A stretch of DNA of 6,673 bases from Xanthomonas translucens pv. translucens DSM 18974 (GTDB lineage: Bacteria > Pseudomonadota > Gammaproteobacteria > Xanthomonadales > Xanthomonadaceae): positions 1-6,673 of the forward strand of contig NZ_CAPJ01000085.1 of NCBI RefSeq assembly GCF_000331775.1, given 5' to 3'. Position numbers and translations under genes: made by a program. Shown piece after piece: positions 1-6,673 of this stretch. Under the pieces are notes generated by a model. The model was given only the letters and a program-made list of their open reading frames with translations, had not been told where the DNA came from and searched no databases. Within the stretch, counting starts at the first letter, position 1. The number at the start of each line of letters is the position of its first letter.

Positions 1-1938
1 GGCGACGGCGCGCGCGCAGTCGATCCCGTTGCGCCGCTATGCGCACGACCAGGGCCTGCTCGGCCTGGCCAACACCTGCCTGATGCAGACCGGCAACGGC
101 AGCCTGTGGGTCTGTAGCGAGAGCGGACTGTACCGCTTCGATGGCCATCGCTTCGAACAGGTCCCGCTGCAGGGACAGCGCGGCCATTCCATCAGCGCCG
201 CGAGCGAGGACGCCGAGCATCGGCTATGGGTGACCACCTTCGATGCGGTCTACGTCGACGACGGCACGCAACTGCGGCGACTGGCGCCGGAGGAAACCGG
301 CGCGCTGCACAGGAACAAGCTGCGCCTGGCCAACCCGCGCTGGGGCATGGTGCTGCTCAACGGCACGCAGGCGTTGCGCGCCGTGGCCAGCGCCGGAGAG
401 CGCTGGCGGCTGCAGCCGCTGTTCGACGCGGCGACGCTGGCGCGGCTGCCGCAGCTGGGCAAGATCGGCGAAGCGCAGAGCGAAGCCGACAATCTGTGGC
501 TGGGCTGCGACCAGGAGCTGTGCCGGGTCGCCGCCGACGGCTCGGTGACGGTCTACGGCCAGGCGCAGGGCCTGCCGCCCGACCGCTGGCGCGGCGTCGT
601 GCACGACCGCGACGGCGCGCTGTGGCTGCGCGGCGACCATCACCTGATGCAATTGCCGGCCGCGGCCGAGCGTTTCGTCGCGCAGCATCCGCCCGGCGGC
701 GCGCCCCTGCGCCAGGTCGTCGGGCAGGCGCAGCTGCTGCTCGACCCGCAAGGGCGGGTGCTGATGCGCAGCGGCCAGAGCCTGCTGCGTTGGGAGCATG
801 GCCATTGGCGCCGCTTCGACCACAGCAACGGCCTGCCCGACGGCGGCATCACGGTGCTGCTGTTCGACCACGCCGGCGACCTGTGGATGAGCGTGGACGG
901 CGAAGGCGTGGTGCGCTGGAACGGCTACGGCTGGATCGAAAACTGGGACGTCACCCAGGGCATGAGCACCGCGCCGACCTGGAGCATCCTACGCAACAGC
1001 GAAGGCGCACTGCTGCTCGGCAACGAAGCCGGGATCAACCGCCAGCGCCGCGCCGACGAACGCTTCCAGCCCTGGCTGAGCGATGCCGGTGCGCAGGTCC
1101 TGGGCCTGCACAACGCGGCGGACGGATCGCTGTGGAGCCTCAGCGCGCTGGGCGAGCTGCGCCATCACGACCACCAGGGCCGGTTGCTGCGCAGCTACCC
1201 GCGGCTGCGCGTCTCGATCAGGCGACTGTTCCTGGATGCCACCGACAGGGTATGGATCCTCACTACCGATGGCCTTTACCTGCTGCGGCCACAATCGGAC
1301 GACATGCCGCAACGGGTGCAGGCGCTGCCCGTCAGCGAATACTCGTACATCCAGCAGCGCCGCGACGGCAGCCTGTGGCTGTCCGGCGCGGTCGGCGTGT
1401 TCCGGCTGCGCGGCAGCACCTGGACTCCGATCCGGCTGGAGCTGGACGGCAAGCCGGCGCAGCCGTGGGTCAGCAAGCTGCTGATCCGGGAAGACGGCCA
1501 GGTCTGGGCCGCGCTGTACAACCCGGGCGTCTGGCAGGGCCGGCTCGACGGCGACACCCTGCAGTTGCGGCCGAACGTGCAGCCGGAACAGCGCGAGCTG
1601 CAGATCTACCTGATACGGCGCACCCGTAACGGCTGGATCTGGATGGGCCACAACCAGGGCGTGGACGTCTACGACGGCCGCCACTGGTCGCGCCTGAACC
1701 AGTCGCAAGGGCTACTGTGGGACGACATCTCCGAATCGGCGCTCTTCGAGGACCACGACGGCTCGTTGTGGATCGGCAACAGCAAGGGCGTCAGCCATAT
1801 CCTGGCCCCGCAACGCCTGTTCCAGGCCAACGCGCCAGGGGTGACGCTGAGCGAATTCAGCCGCGGCGGCCATCCGATCGCGGCCGGCGCGCGCCTGCCC
1901 TGGAACGAGGAGCCGCTGCACATCGAGGCCGGTTCGCC

Positions 1939-1940
1939 GG
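1939..1940 (+). other. Single-base insertion (frameshift site)
   Basis: The coding frame moves here from the one beginning at base 2 to the one ending at 2825. The local sequence is ttcgccggaacctg. With one of the two Gs removed it reads Ser-Pro-Asn-Leu-Tyr-Asp, a natural continuation of the Y_Y_Y-type domain in both directions. No long homopolymer or slippery heptamer is present, so programmed frameshifting is unlikely. Confidence 0.85.
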
Positions 1941-2111
1941 AACCTGTACGACGACCGCAACCGGGTCTCGCTGCGCTACCGCTTCGCAGGCGCGCATACG
2001 CGCTGGATCTACACGCCCAACTTCGAGATCGAGCATCCGCCGCTGGCGCCGGGCGATTACACGTTCGAACTGCAGCTGCTCGACGCCTACCGCCACAGCG
2101 CCTCGGCGCCG

Positions 2112-2825
2112 GTGCGGGTGGCGTTCTCGGTGGCGCCGGTGTGGTGGCGCAGCCAGACCATGCTAGCGCTGTACGCGCTGCTCGCCGGCGGGCTGGCGAT
2201 CGCCGCGCTGCATTGGCGCGAGCGCCGCCTGCGCCAGCGCGAGCGCCACCTGGCCGACCTGGTCGCGCTGCGCACCCAGGAACTGGAGCACGACAAGCGC
2301 GAACTGGAGATCGCCCGCGCCGCGCTGGCGGTGAAGGTCTCGCACGACTCCCTGACCGACCTGCTCAACCGCGCCGGCATCCTCGATGCGCTGGCCGCGC
2401 AGATGCGCCACAGCCTGGCCGAAGACTGGCCGCTGGTGGTGGCGATGATCGACCTGGACCACTTCAAGCGCATCAACGACACGCATGGCCACCTGATCGG
2501 CGACGCGGTCCTGACCAAGGTCGCGCAGCGCCTGAACGCCAATCTGTGTGAATCGGACCAGATCGGCCGCTACGGCGGCGAGGAATTGCTGGGCGTGCTG
2601 CCGGGGCTGCCGATCCCGTCCCACGAGCGGCTGCAGAACCTGCGCGTGGCGATCGCCGGGCATCCACTGCGGGTCGGCAAGCAGAGCCTGACGGTCACCG
2701 CCTCGATCGGCGTGGCCTGGCACCGGCCGGGCGAGACCCTGCAGCAATTGCTGGCCCGCGCCGACCAGGCCCTGTACCGGGCCAAGCATCTGGGCCGCAA
2801 CCGGGTCGAACTGCAGCAGCCCTAG
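2112..2825 (+). CDS. GGDEF half of the broken cyclase (TM helix, coiled coil, GGDEF)
   Basis: This is the second reading frame of the damaged gene; it is open from about 1941 and an automatic caller would probably start it at GTG 2112. ATG 2160, just before the membrane helix, is an alternative; neither has a visible Shine-Dalgarno sequence, and the upstream frame stops only at 2551, so reinitiation is not favoured. In order: one hydrophobic helix (about 2160-2213, MLALYALLAGGLAIAALHW), a charged coiled coil (about 2214-2345) and a GGDEF domain (about 2346-2813). Seen in the domain: DLDHFK at 2451 (metal-binding Asp), NDTHGHLIGD from 2475 (guanine-binding region), the signature at 2574-2588, TASIGVAW from 2697 and ALYRAKHLGRN near the end. 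The signature is GGEEL, not GGEEF. The residue where the inhibitory RxxD Arg normally sits is Cys (CESD, 2547-2558). The domain is otherwise complete, so if made it could still be enzymatically active, probably without product inhibition; this is inference. Confidence 0.6.
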   Translation: MRVAFSVAPVWWRSQTMLALYALLAGGLAIAALHWRERRLRQRERHLADLVALRTQELEHDKRELEIARAALAVKVSHDSLTDLLNRAGILDALAAQMRHSLAEDWPLVVAMIDLDHFKRINDTHGHLIGDAVLTKVAQRLNANLCESDQIGRYGGEELLGVLPGLPIPSHERLQNLRVAIAGHPLRVGKQSLTVTASIGVAWHRPGETLQQLLARADQALYRAKHLGRNRVELQQP

Positions 2826-2895
2826 ACCCTGCGCGAGCGGGCGGCGCGGTTCGACAACGGCGCGACGGCTCGGGCCTGGCAGGCCGCCGGACGAA

Positions 2896-2911
2896 CGGTA
2901 TGGTCCTTGCA
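2896..2911 (+). promoter_or_regulatory. Candidate sigma-54 (-24/-12) promoter of flhB
   Basis: The sequence cGGtAtGgtccTTGCa fits the RpoN consensus TGGCACG-N4-TTGCA at the invariant GG (2897-2898) and GC (2909-2910), which are separated by exactly 10 bases, and also at A, G, both Ts of the -12 element and the final A. A transcript would start around 2921-2923, giving a leader of about 30 bases before the flhB ATG. In polar flagellates such as Pseudomonas the flhA/flhB/flhF class is driven by RpoN with FleQ, and RpoN2/FleQ control is reported in Xanthomonas, so the placement makes sense. No FleQ binding site could be identified. The rest of the 127-base spacer holds only a short GGCCT-GGC-AGGCC palindrome (2873-2885). 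Confidence 0.5.
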
Positions 2912-2952
2912 GGAAGCTGGGTCGAATCCCCTGCCCGGCTTGCCCCACCGCC

Positions 2953-4083
2953 ATGTCCGAAAACGAAGAAGGCGCCGAAAAAACCGAACAACCGACCGAA
3001 AAACGCCTGCGCGAGGCGCGCGAGCAGGGCAACATCCCGCAGTCGCGCGAACTGGCCACGGCCGCGGTGTTCAGCGCCGGCATCTTCGCCCTGATGGGCA
3101 TGTCCGGCTCGCTGGCGGCCGGCGCGGTGACCTGGATGAAGGGCGCGCTGCGCCCGGATCCCAAACTGCACGACAACCCCGACGCCCTGTTCGGCCATTT
3201 CGGCGAACTGCTGCTGGGGCTGCTGTGGGTGGCGCTGCCGCTGGTCGGCATCTGCCTGGCCGCCGGCTTCGTCGCGCCGATCCTGATGGGCAGCCTGCGC
3301 TTCTCCGGGACGGCGCTGATCCCCAAGTTCGAGCGGCTCAACCCGATGGCCGGGCTGAACCGGCTGTACGGCATGGAAAGCCTGGCCGAGTTGTTCAAGT
3401 CGATGCTGCGCATGGCCTTCGTCGGCGGCGCCGCCGCCCTGTGCATCTCCAACAACGTGGACGGCCTGCGCAGCCTGATGCGGCAACCGCTGGAGACCGC
3501 CATCGGCGACGGCCTGGGCTTCACCCTGAACCTGCTGCTGTACACCGCCGGCGCGCTGGCGCTGCTGGCCGCGATCGACGCGCCGTACCAGAAGTGGAAC
3601 TACACCCGCAAACTGATGATGACCCGCGACGAAGTGCGCCGGGAAATGAAGGAGAGCGAGGGTAGCCCGGAGGTCAAGGGCCGCATCCGGCAAATGCAGA
3701 TGCAGCTGTCGCAGCGGCGGATGATGGAGGCGGTGCCCAGCGCCGACGTGGTGGTGGTCAACCCCACCCACTACGCGGTGGCGCTGAAATACGAGAGCGG
3801 GCGCATGCGCGCACCGACCGTGGTCGCCAAGGGCGTGGACGAACTGGCCTTCCGGATCCGCGAGATCGGCGAGCAGCACCGCGTCGCAGTGGTGTCTGCG
3901 CCACCTTTGGCACGCGCCTTGTATAGGGAAGGGCAACTCGGCAAGGAAATTCCCGTGAGACTGTATTCGGCCGTGGCCCAGATCCTCTCCTACGTCTACC
4001 AGCTGCGCTCCTGGCGCAGCGGGCCGATGCCGCCGTTGCCGCCGCTGGAGGTCGATGAATTCGCCCCGGGGAGCAAGCCGTGA
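2953..4083 (+). CDS. flhB: Flagellar export apparatus protein FlhB
   Basis: FlhB is an inner-membrane component of the flagellar type III export gate. It switches export from rod/hook subunits to filament subunits through self-cleavage of its cytoplasmic domain. The 376 residues are the normal length. The N-terminus MSENEEGAEKTEQPTEKRL is the family's charged leader with the EKTEQPT motif, which fixes the ATG start even though no Shine-Dalgarno sequence lies within 20 bases upstream. Four hydrophobic segments are visible at about residues 36-62, 88-115, 152-168 and 187-210. They are followed by the conserved linker with KESEGSPEVKGRIR and the cytoplasmic domain containing NPTH at residues 270-273 (codons 3760-3771), where the chain is cut between Asn and Pro, within VVVNPTHYAVALKY. 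The tail is proline-rich and variable. The stop codon overlaps the flhA start (GTGA), indicating one transcript and translational coupling. No defect is seen. Confidence 0.97.
   Translation: MSENEEGAEKTEQPTEKRLREAREQGNIPQSRELATAAVFSAGIFALMGMSGSLAAGAVTWMKGALRPDPKLHDNPDALFGHFGELLLGLLWVALPLVGICLAAGFVAPILMGSLRFSGTALIPKFERLNPMAGLNRLYGMESLAELFKSMLRMAFVGGAAALCISNNVDGLRSLMRQPLETAIGDGLGFTLNLLLYTAGALALLAAIDAPYQKWNYTRKLMMTRDEVRREMKESEGSPEVKGRIRQMQMQLSQRRMMEAVPSADVVVVNPTHYAVALKYESGRMRAPTVVAKGVDELAFRIREIGEQHRVAVVSAPPLARALYREGQLGKEIPVRLYSAVAQILSYVYQLRSWRSGPMPPLPPLEVDEFAPGSKP
4068..4073 (+). promoter_or_regulatory. Ribosome binding site for flhA
   Basis: GGGGAG lies inside the 3' end of flhB, six bases before GTG at 4080. 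This supports the GTG start over ATG 4101 (MNTRKMM), which has no comparable site. Confidence 0.7.
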
Positions 4084-6164
4084 GCCAGCCCGCCGCGCAA
4101 ATGAACACGCGCAAGATGATGGACATGATCAAGCACGGCCTCGGCGCGCCGGTGATCGTGGTGGCGATGCTGGCGATGGTGGTGGTGCCGCTGGCCGCGC
4201 CGGTGCTGGACGCGCTGTTCACCTTCAACATCGCCATCTCGCTGATGGTGCTGCTGGCGGTGGTCTACGTGAAGCGGCCGCTGGAGTTCAGCATCTTCCC
4301 GATCGTGCTGCTGATGACCACCATGCTGCGCCTGGCGCTGAACGTGGCCTCCACCCGCGTGATCCTGATCAACGGCCAGGACGGCCACGGCGCCGCCGGC
4401 AAGGTCATCGAGGCATTCGGCGAGTTCGTGATCGGCGGCAACTACGCGGTCGGCATCGTGGTGTTCGCGATCCTGACCATCATCAACTTCGTGGTCATCA
4501 CCAAGGGTGCCGGGCGCGTGTCGGAAGTGACCGCGCGCTTCATCCTCGACGCCATGCCCGGCAAGCAGATGGCGATCGACGCCGACCTCAACGCCGGCCT
4601 GCTGACCCGCGAGGAAGCCAAGGCGCGGCGCGAGGAAGTCCGCGAGGAAGCCGACTTCTACGGCTCGATGGACGGCGCCAGCAAGTTCATCCGCGGCGAC
4701 GCCATCGCCGGCATCCTGATCCTGTTCATCAACTTGATCGGCGGCATGGCGGTCGGCGTCCTGCAGCACGGCATGCCGGTGGCGCAGGCCGCATCCACCT
4801 ATACGCTGCTGTCGATCGGCGACGGCCTGGTGGCCCAGTTGCCGGCGCTGCTGGTGTCCTCGGCGGTGGCGATGCTGGTCACCCGCGCCTCGCGCTCGCA
4901 GGACATGGGCGCCTCGATGATGGGCCAGGTGTTCGGCCAGCACAAAGCGTTGGCGGTGGCCGCGGCGATCCTGGGCCTGGTCGGCCTGGTCCCGGGCATG
5001 CCCAACGTCGCTTTCTTGACGCTGGCGCTGATCCTGGGCCTGCTCGCCTGGAAAATGTGGAAGCGCAGCCTGCTGCCGGAAGAGGCCAAGCCGGATCCGG
5101 CGCAGCAGGCGGCCAGCGCCGGCGCGCAGGCCAACGCCGAACTGGGCTGGGACGAACTGCGCCCGATCGACCCGCTGGGCCTGGAGGTCGGCTACCGGCT
5201 GATCCCGCTGGTGGACAAGACCCAGGGCGGCGAACTGATGGCACGGATCAAGGGCGTGCGCCGCAAGTTGACCCAGGACATCGGCTTCCTGATCCCGCCG
5301 GTGCACATCCGCGACAACCTGGAACTGCCGGCCAACGCCTACCGCCTGCTGGTGCACGGGGTGCCGGTGGCCACCGCCGACATCCATCCCGACCGCGAAC
5401 TGGCGCTGGACCCAGGCGGCGCCCTGGGCAAGATCGACGGCATTCCCGGCAAGGATCCCGCGTTTGGCCTGGACGCGATCTGGATCCAGCCGCACCAGCG
5501 CGCCCAGGCCGAGACCATGGGCTACACCGTGGTCGATCCGGCCACGGTGATCGCCACCCACCTGTCGCACCTGATCCGCGAGCACGCCCCGGAGCTGCTC
5601 GGCCACGAGGAAGTGCAGCAGTTGCTGGCCACGCTGGCCAAGAGCGCGCCGAAGCTGGTCGAGGACCTCACCCCCAAGGCGCTGCCGCTGTCGGTGGTGG
5701 TGCGCGTGCTGCAGAACCTGCTGATCGAGAAGATCCCGGTGCGGCAGCTGCGCAAGATCGTCGAGGCGCTGGTCGAGCACGCCCCGCAGAGTCAAGAACC
5801 CGGCGTGCTCACCGCCGCGGTGCGCAATGCGCTGGGCCGCTTCATCGTCCAGGAAATCGCCGGAATGTCGGTGGAACTGCCGGTATTCACCCTGGCCCCG
5901 CAATTGGAACGTGTCTTGCAAGACTCTACGCAAGGCAACGGTGCCGCGCTCGAACCAGGCTTGGCCGAGCGACTGCACCAGAGCCTGGCCGAATGCGTCA
6001 GCAAGCAGGAAGCGCGCAACGAACCGGCCGTGGTGCTGGTGCCGGCGCAAGTCCGCGCCGCGCTGGCCAGGCTGGTCCGCCACAGCGTGCCCTCGCTGTC
6101 GGTGCTGTCCTACAGCGAAGTACCGGAAGACAAGCGGCTGAAGCTGGTGGGAACGATTAGTTGA
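4080..6164 (+). CDS. flhA: Flagellar export gate protein FlhA
   Basis: FlhA is the main membrane channel and docking component of the flagellar type III export gate. It couples proton motive force to export, and its cytoplasmic ring binds chaperone-substrate complexes. At 694 residues it has the usual length. Hydrophobic segments lie at about residues 20-40, 43-63, 70-92, 122-140, 208-229, 241-268 and 290-327 (the last long enough for two helices), consistent with the eight-helix topology. The FHIPEP-family signature RLALNVASTR starts at residue 84. The cytoplasmic loop includes AMPGKQMAIDADLNAGLL and a charged REEAKARREEVREEADF stretch, and ends in SKFIRGDAIAG, where Asp207 matches the essential Asp208 of Salmonella FlhA. 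Residues from about 328 form a linker, then the soluble C-terminal domain, which ends in the normal SVLSYSEV...LKLVGTIS tail. The start is GTG, overlapping the flhB stop by four bases, with GGGGAG upstream. The gene appears intact. Confidence 0.97.
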   Translation: MSQPAAQMNTRKMMDMIKHGLGAPVIVVAMLAMVVVPLAAPVLDALFTFNIAISLMVLLAVVYVKRPLEFSIFPIVLLMTTMLRLALNVASTRVILINGQDGHGAAGKVIEAFGEFVIGGNYAVGIVVFAILTIINFVVITKGAGRVSEVTARFILDAMPGKQMAIDADLNAGLLTREEAKARREEVREEADFYGSMDGASKFIRGDAIAGILILFINLIGGMAVGVLQHGMPVAQAASTYTLLSIGDGLVAQLPALLVSSAVAMLVTRASRSQDMGASMMGQVFGQHKALAVAAAILGLVGLVPGMPNVAFLTLALILGLLAWKMWKRSLLPEEAKPDPAQQAASAGAQANAELGWDELRPIDPLGLEVGYRLIPLVDKTQGGELMARIKGVRRKLTQDIGFLIPPVHIRDNLELPANAYRLLVHGVPVATADIHPDRELALDPGGALGKIDGIPGKDPAFGLDAIWIQPHQRAQAETMGYTVVDPATVIATHLSHLIREHAPELLGHEEVQQLLATLAKSAPKLVEDLTPKALPLSVVVRVLQNLLIEKIPVRQLRKIVEALVEHAPQSQEPGVLTAAVRNALGRFIVQEIAGMSVELPVFTLAPQLERVLQDSTQGNGAALEPGLAERLHQSLAECVSKQEARNEPAVVLVPAQVRAALARLVRHSVPSLSVLSYSEVPEDKRLKLVGTIS

Positions 6165-6167
6165 AGC

Positions 6168-6323
6168 CGGGACCCGGGACTAGGGACTCGGGACTCGGAA
6201 GCGCAACGGTCAGGAATCGGAATAGACAAATGAATTCTCGTAAACACATCCACATCCAAACGCGATCGCAAGCTGCGGCCCCCAAGCTGTTGCCGCGTCC
6301 CGGGTCCCGAGTCCCGAGCCCCG
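6168..6323. repeat. Inverted heptad-repeat arrays in the flhA-flhF spacer
   Basis: The left arm (6169-6196) is four tandem 7-base units, GGGACCC, GGGACTA, GGGACTC, GGGACTC, trailing into a degenerate GGAATCGGAAT at 6213-6223. The right arm (6297-6324) holds the complement: GTCCCGG, GTCCCGA, GTCCCGA, GCCCCGC. Aligned antiparallel, 6168-6198 pairs with 6293-6323 at 26 Watson-Crick positions plus one G-U out of 31, leaving an interior of 94 bases (6199-6292). The transcript could therefore form a long hairpin, or slip by one heptad into other registers. The interior contains a conspicuously AT-richer patch (about 6219-6260) with no gene and no promoter I can name. Tandem GGGANTC-like heptads between genes are, as I recall, common in Xanthomonas-type genomes. 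Possible roles are RNA processing or attenuation between flhA and flhF, or a MITE-like element; no clear target-site duplication flanks it. Confidence 0.75.
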
Positions 6324-6327
6324 CCCC

Positions 6328-6332
6328 GAAGG
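6328..6332 (+). promoter_or_regulatory. Ribosome binding site for flhF
   Basis: GAAGG is placed seven bases before ATG 6340, directly after the right heptad array. This site supports the chosen flhF start. Confidence 0.65.
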
Positions 6333-6339
6333 TATCCGC

Positions 6340-6673
6340 ATGAAAATCAAACGCTTCGTAGCTCCCGACATGCGCACCGCGTTCCGTATGGTGCGCGACG
6401 AGCACGGTCCGGATGCGGTAATCCTGTCCAACCGGCGCACCGATGAGGGCATCGAGATCGTCGCCGCCAGCAACTACGACGAAGCGCTGGTGCAGCAGGC
6501 CCTGGACGCGGCGCGTCCGGAAGAGCCGGCGCCGCGGCTGCAGGTGTCGGCCGCCAACCCCGCGCCGCGTGCGGCCAAGTCCGGCGCCACGGCCAACCCG
6601 GCGATGGCGATGATGGCCGCGATCAGCGAGCGTCGCTCCCCGGCTACGGCCGGCATGGCCCAGCCGGCGCCGG
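6340..6673 (+). CDS. flhF: Flagellar biosynthesis GTPase FlhF, 3'-truncated by window edge
   Basis: FlhF is a cytoplasmic, membrane-associated GTPase of the SRP family (with Ffh and FtsY) that sets the site and number of polar flagella, usually working with FlhG. Only the first 111 codons are present. They begin MKIKRFVAPDMRTAFRMVRDEHGPDAVILSNRR, the highly conserved FlhF N-terminal block, then continue through GIEIVAASNYDEAL into an Ala/Pro-rich low-complexity stretch typical of the variable B domain. The N and G domains, with the P-loop and other GTP-binding motifs, lie beyond the window, so the catalytic part cannot be judged. ATG 6340 is preceded by GAAGG. The gene follows flhA after 175 bases, the normal gene order of polar flagellates, but is not translationally coupled to it. 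flhG and fliA would be expected next downstream. Confidence 0.95.
   Translation, partial: MKIKRFVAPDMRTAFRMVRDEHGPDAVILSNRRTDEGIEIVAASNYDEALVQQALDAARPEEPAPRLQVSAANPAPRAAKSGATANPAMAMMAAISERRSPATAGMAQPAP

Larger units (their letters stand above)
2..2825 (+). pseudogene. Beta-propeller sensor diguanylate cyclase, frameshifted and 5'-partial
   Basis: Read across one frameshift, this is a membrane-bound receptor of the 'two-component regulator propeller / Y_Y_Y / GGDEF' type, expected to sense something in the periplasm and make c-di-GMP in the cytoplasm. The frame is open to the window edge and begins ATARAQS, which looks like the end of a signal peptide, so the true start lies upstream; TTG at 29 is not a convincing start. 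Propeller blades with the repeating pattern G-x-LW-x(6-8)-G-[LV]-x-R are visible at about 95-151 (GSLWVCSESGLYRFDG), 875-926 (GDLWMSVDGEGVVRWNG), 1367-1410 (GSLWLSGAVGVFRL) and 1760-1801 (GSLWIGNSKGVSHI). The Y_Y_Y-like domain starts near 1916 with LHIEAGSP. A surplus G at 1939/1940 then shifts the frame; as read, translation continues in nonsense to TGA at 2549-2551. Removing one G joins LHIEAGSP directly to NLYDDRNRVSLRYRF and gives about 940 residues from the window edge to TAG at 2823. Either a real inactivating mutation or a sequencing error. Confidence 0.85.

Noticed and set aside
226..1629. Long plus-strand open frame (467 codons) inside the sensor half of the cyclase
   Set aside because: Arg/Ala/Gly/Pro-rich product without structure, while the other frame gives regular beta-propeller blades.
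1930..1945. Programmed ribosomal frameshift at the cyclase break
   Set aside because: There is no slippery heptamer, homopolymer or obvious downstream pseudoknot. A single-base insertion explains it more simply.
2873..2885. GGCCT-GGC-AGGCC palindrome after the cyclase as a possible terminator
   Set aside because: Only a 5-bp stem and no T-run follows, so it is not supported as a rho-independent terminator.
2917..2944. tRNA T-arm-like sequence (GGGTCGAATCCC) before flhB, considered as a tRNA relic or attachment site
   Set aside because: The arm stem pairs imperfectly, the loop does not match the TTCRANY pattern in register, and no anticodon or D arm lies upstream.
2163..3936. Two long minus-strand open frames spanning the end of the cyclase and flhB
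   Set aside because: They run across two real genes and the spacer, have biased low-complexity translations and no ribosome site. They are shadows.
3996..6083. A 695-codon open frame on the minus strand opposite flhA
   Set aside because: It mirrors the codon positions of flhA in GC-rich DNA. The product is a His/Gln/Arg/Asp-rich low-complexity chain with no recognisable domain, which is typical of an antisense shadow.
4055..6160. A 701-codon plus-strand open frame overlapping flhA almost entirely
   Set aside because: Out-of-frame shadow rich in Arg, Gly, Ala and Pro. The flhA frame encodes clear membrane helices and family motifs.
1..6673. CRISPR array, insertion sequence, toxin-antitoxin, phage or novel defence genes
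   Set aside because: All coding capacity is accounted for by the cyclase and flhB, flhA and flhF. The only repeats of note are the heptad arrays at 6168-6323.

Overview
The window is a G+C-rich stretch carrying four co-directional genes on the + strand. Three belong to the flagellar type III export and placement module (flhB, flhA, flhF). The first is a c-di-GMP signalling gene that is broken by a one-base frameshift. The very high GC content, the FlhF N-terminus, the GTGA flhB/flhA junction and the GGGACTC-type heptad repeats between genes together suggest a member of the Xanthomonadaceae, most likely Xanthomonas or a close relative. That assignment is inference from sequence recognition only.

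Layout. Bases 1-2825: a sensor diguanylate cyclase whose start lies upstream of the window. It consists of the end of a signal peptide, a two-component-regulator-type beta-propeller, a Y_Y_Y-like domain, one membrane helix, a coiled coil and a GGDEF domain. One surplus G at 1939/1940 throws the reading frame, so the sensor half runs on to a stop at 2551 and the GGDEF half is open only in another frame. The GGDEF domain itself is unusual: it reads GGEEL in place of GGEEF and CxxD in place of the RxxD inhibitory site. Bases 2826-2952: a spacer with a good candidate sigma-54 (-24/-12) promoter at 2896-2911. Bases 2953-4083: flhB, with the NPTH self-cleavage motif. Bases 4080-6164: flhA, overlapping flhB by 4 bases. 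Bases 6165-6339: a 175-base spacer built around a 31-bp imperfect inverted repeat of heptad arrays. Bases 6340-6673: the 5' end of flhF, cut by the window edge.

How they work together. FlhB and FlhA are the membrane core and substrate-switching components of the flagellar export gate. FlhF is the SRP-type GTPase that positions a polar flagellum. The upstream diguanylate cyclase would plausibly have linked an extracytoplasmic signal to motility through c-di-GMP, but in this sequence it appears disrupted. The flhBA pair is probably transcribed from the sigma-54 candidate; flhF either continues that transcript through the hairpin-forming spacer or has its own start there. No RNA gene, CRISPR array, insertion sequence or unknown multi-gene system was seen. 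This is mostly a conserved flagellar region whose noteworthy points are the damaged cyclase and the repeat-filled spacer.
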